Origin: Actinomycetes bacterium
Lineage (GTDB): Bacteria > Actinomycetota > Acidimicrobiia > Acidimicrobiales > Acidimicrobiaceae
Direction: 5' to 3'
DNA: 5,826 nt
Assembly (NCBI GenBank): GCA_021823385.1
Contig: JAKAOC010000093.1
Coordinates: 2,055 to 7,880, forward strand
Shown: one piece after another, positions 5,375-5,826 of the stretch
Numbering within the stretch: the first letter of the stretch is position 1
Layout of the letters: each line of letters begins with the position of its first letter
The notes under the pieces: model-generated
What the model saw: only the letters and a program-made list of their open reading frames with translations
Told to the model about the DNA's origin: nothing
Databases searched by the model: none
Program-made: the position numbers and the translations under genes

Positions 5375-5826
5375 CTAGAGGCGCAACTCCGCGTCGCCGT
5401 TCTCGTTGGAAATTCGCATCAGCACTGCCACCAGGATGTAGTTCGAGACTAGTGACGATCCCCCATACGCGACGAAAGGCAGCGTCACGCCGGTGAGCGG
5501 CAGCAGGCGGACGATGCCAGCCATGATGAAGAATGACTGTAACCCGATGATAAGGGTGAAGCTTGCGGCCAGCAGCGAGGAGAATGGGCTGGAACTGCGC
5601 TGTGCCGCGCGGATGCCCGCGCCGACCAGGAGCACGAAGGCGATTACGACCGCGGTTGTTCCGAGGAGGCCCATCTCCTCGCCGATTGCGGCGAAGATGA
5701 AGTCGGAACTCACGACTGGGATGAGTGTCGGGTGACCACGTCCGAGGCCGGTCCCCGAAAGACCGCCGGCTCCCAAGGCGTATTGGGCTTGGACGATCTG
5801 ATAGCCGATGGTCTCCGCATACTTCC
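5375..5826 (-). CDS. FtsW/RodA/SpoVE (SEDS) family peptidoglycan polymerase, C-terminal part (5' end outside the window)
   Basis: The frame is open from the right edge, giving 149 residues before a TAG at 5377-5375. SEDS proteins polymerise lipid II into glycan strands in the cytoplasmic membrane together with a class B penicillin-binding protein. The stretch begins KYAETIGYQIVQAQYALGAG and continues with the hallmark GTGLGRGHP and SSDFIFAAIGEEMGLLG. The Asp of SDFIF (codon 5704-5702) is at the place of the proposed catalytic Asp (Asp262 in E. coli RodA, from memory; it is 108 residues from the C terminus in both). LPLTGVTLPFVAYGGSSL lies before the last membrane segment. Three membrane segments are visible. 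Whether it is the divisome (FtsW) or elongation (RodA) type cannot be told from this part; the wording resembles the actinobacterial SEDS proteins found near pknB and pbpA. It appears to be the last gene of its transcript, as a hairpin follows. Confidence 0.93.
   Translation of the reverse strand, partial: KYAETIGYQIVQAQYALGAGGLSGTGLGRGHPTLIPVVSSDFIFAAIGEEMGLLGTTAVVIAFVLLVGAGIRAAQRSSSPFSSLLAASFTLIIGLQSFFIMAGIVRLLPLTGVTLPFVAYGGSSLVSNYILVAVLMRISNENGDAELRL

Noticed and set aside
5308..5496. Plus-strand ORF in the intergenic region and SEDS 3' end
   Set aside because: It has no ribosome site, and most of it is antisense to the SEDS gene with Arg/Ser-rich shadow composition.
5774..5776. TTG as a start codon for the SEDS reading frame
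   Set aside because: The frame remains open to the window edge and the upstream residues fit the family, so this is an internal Leu codon of a truncated gene.
1..5826. A dedicated undescribed multi-gene system (defence, mobile element, CRISPR, biosynthetic cluster)
   Set aside because: The genes belong to unrelated housekeeping families on both strands. No repeat array, integrase, transposase, toxin-antitoxin pair or clustered novel genes are seen.

Overview
The window looks like a piece of a chromosome from a high-GC bacterium, most likely an actinobacterium; Acidimicrobiia or a relative is a weak guess. The reasons are the GC-rich third codon positions, the mix of a RecD2-type helicase with actinobacterial-style hydroxyacid dehydrogenase and MBL-hydrolase sequences, and a SEDS protein ending typical of that phylum. 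No mobile element, tRNA, rRNA, CRISPR array or phage gene is visible. It holds six protein genes, two of them cut by the window edges.

Layout. Positions 1-384 (minus) carry the N-terminal third of a D-2-hydroxyacid dehydrogenase that leaves the window on the left. Only 29 bases separate its longest start from the divergent gene at 414-977 (plus), an MBL-fold metallo-hydrolase. Then come recD2, a 5'-3' DNA helicase (1019-3217, plus, 41 bases downstream), and a Prx5/type II peroxiredoxin (3316-3798, plus). These three plus-strand genes could be transcribed together, although the peroxiredoxin may have its own promoter in the 98-base gap before it. A convergent gap of 92 bases follows. An unrecognised polytopic membrane protein occupies 3891-5180 (minus). 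It is preceded by a 194-base, partly AT-rich intergenic stretch. The 3' end of a SEDS-family (FtsW/RodA/SpoVE) peptidoglycan polymerase gene lies at 5375-5826 (minus) and enters from the right edge.

Function together. The genes cover DNA repair (RecD2), peroxide defence (peroxiredoxin), cell-wall synthesis (SEDS protein) and small-molecule metabolism (dehydrogenase, MBL hydrolase). They look like ordinary chromosomal neighbours and not one dedicated system. I found no convincing undescribed system. The points most worth a second look are small. The dehydrogenase has a strong Shine-Dalgarno sequence 20 bases from its start, separated by a perfect hairpin that could close the gap. The MBL protein carries His where the family's metal-bridging Asp is expected. 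The membrane protein is unidentified and carries a GHPED motif. A ten-codon upstream ORF ends by overlapping that membrane protein's start codon.
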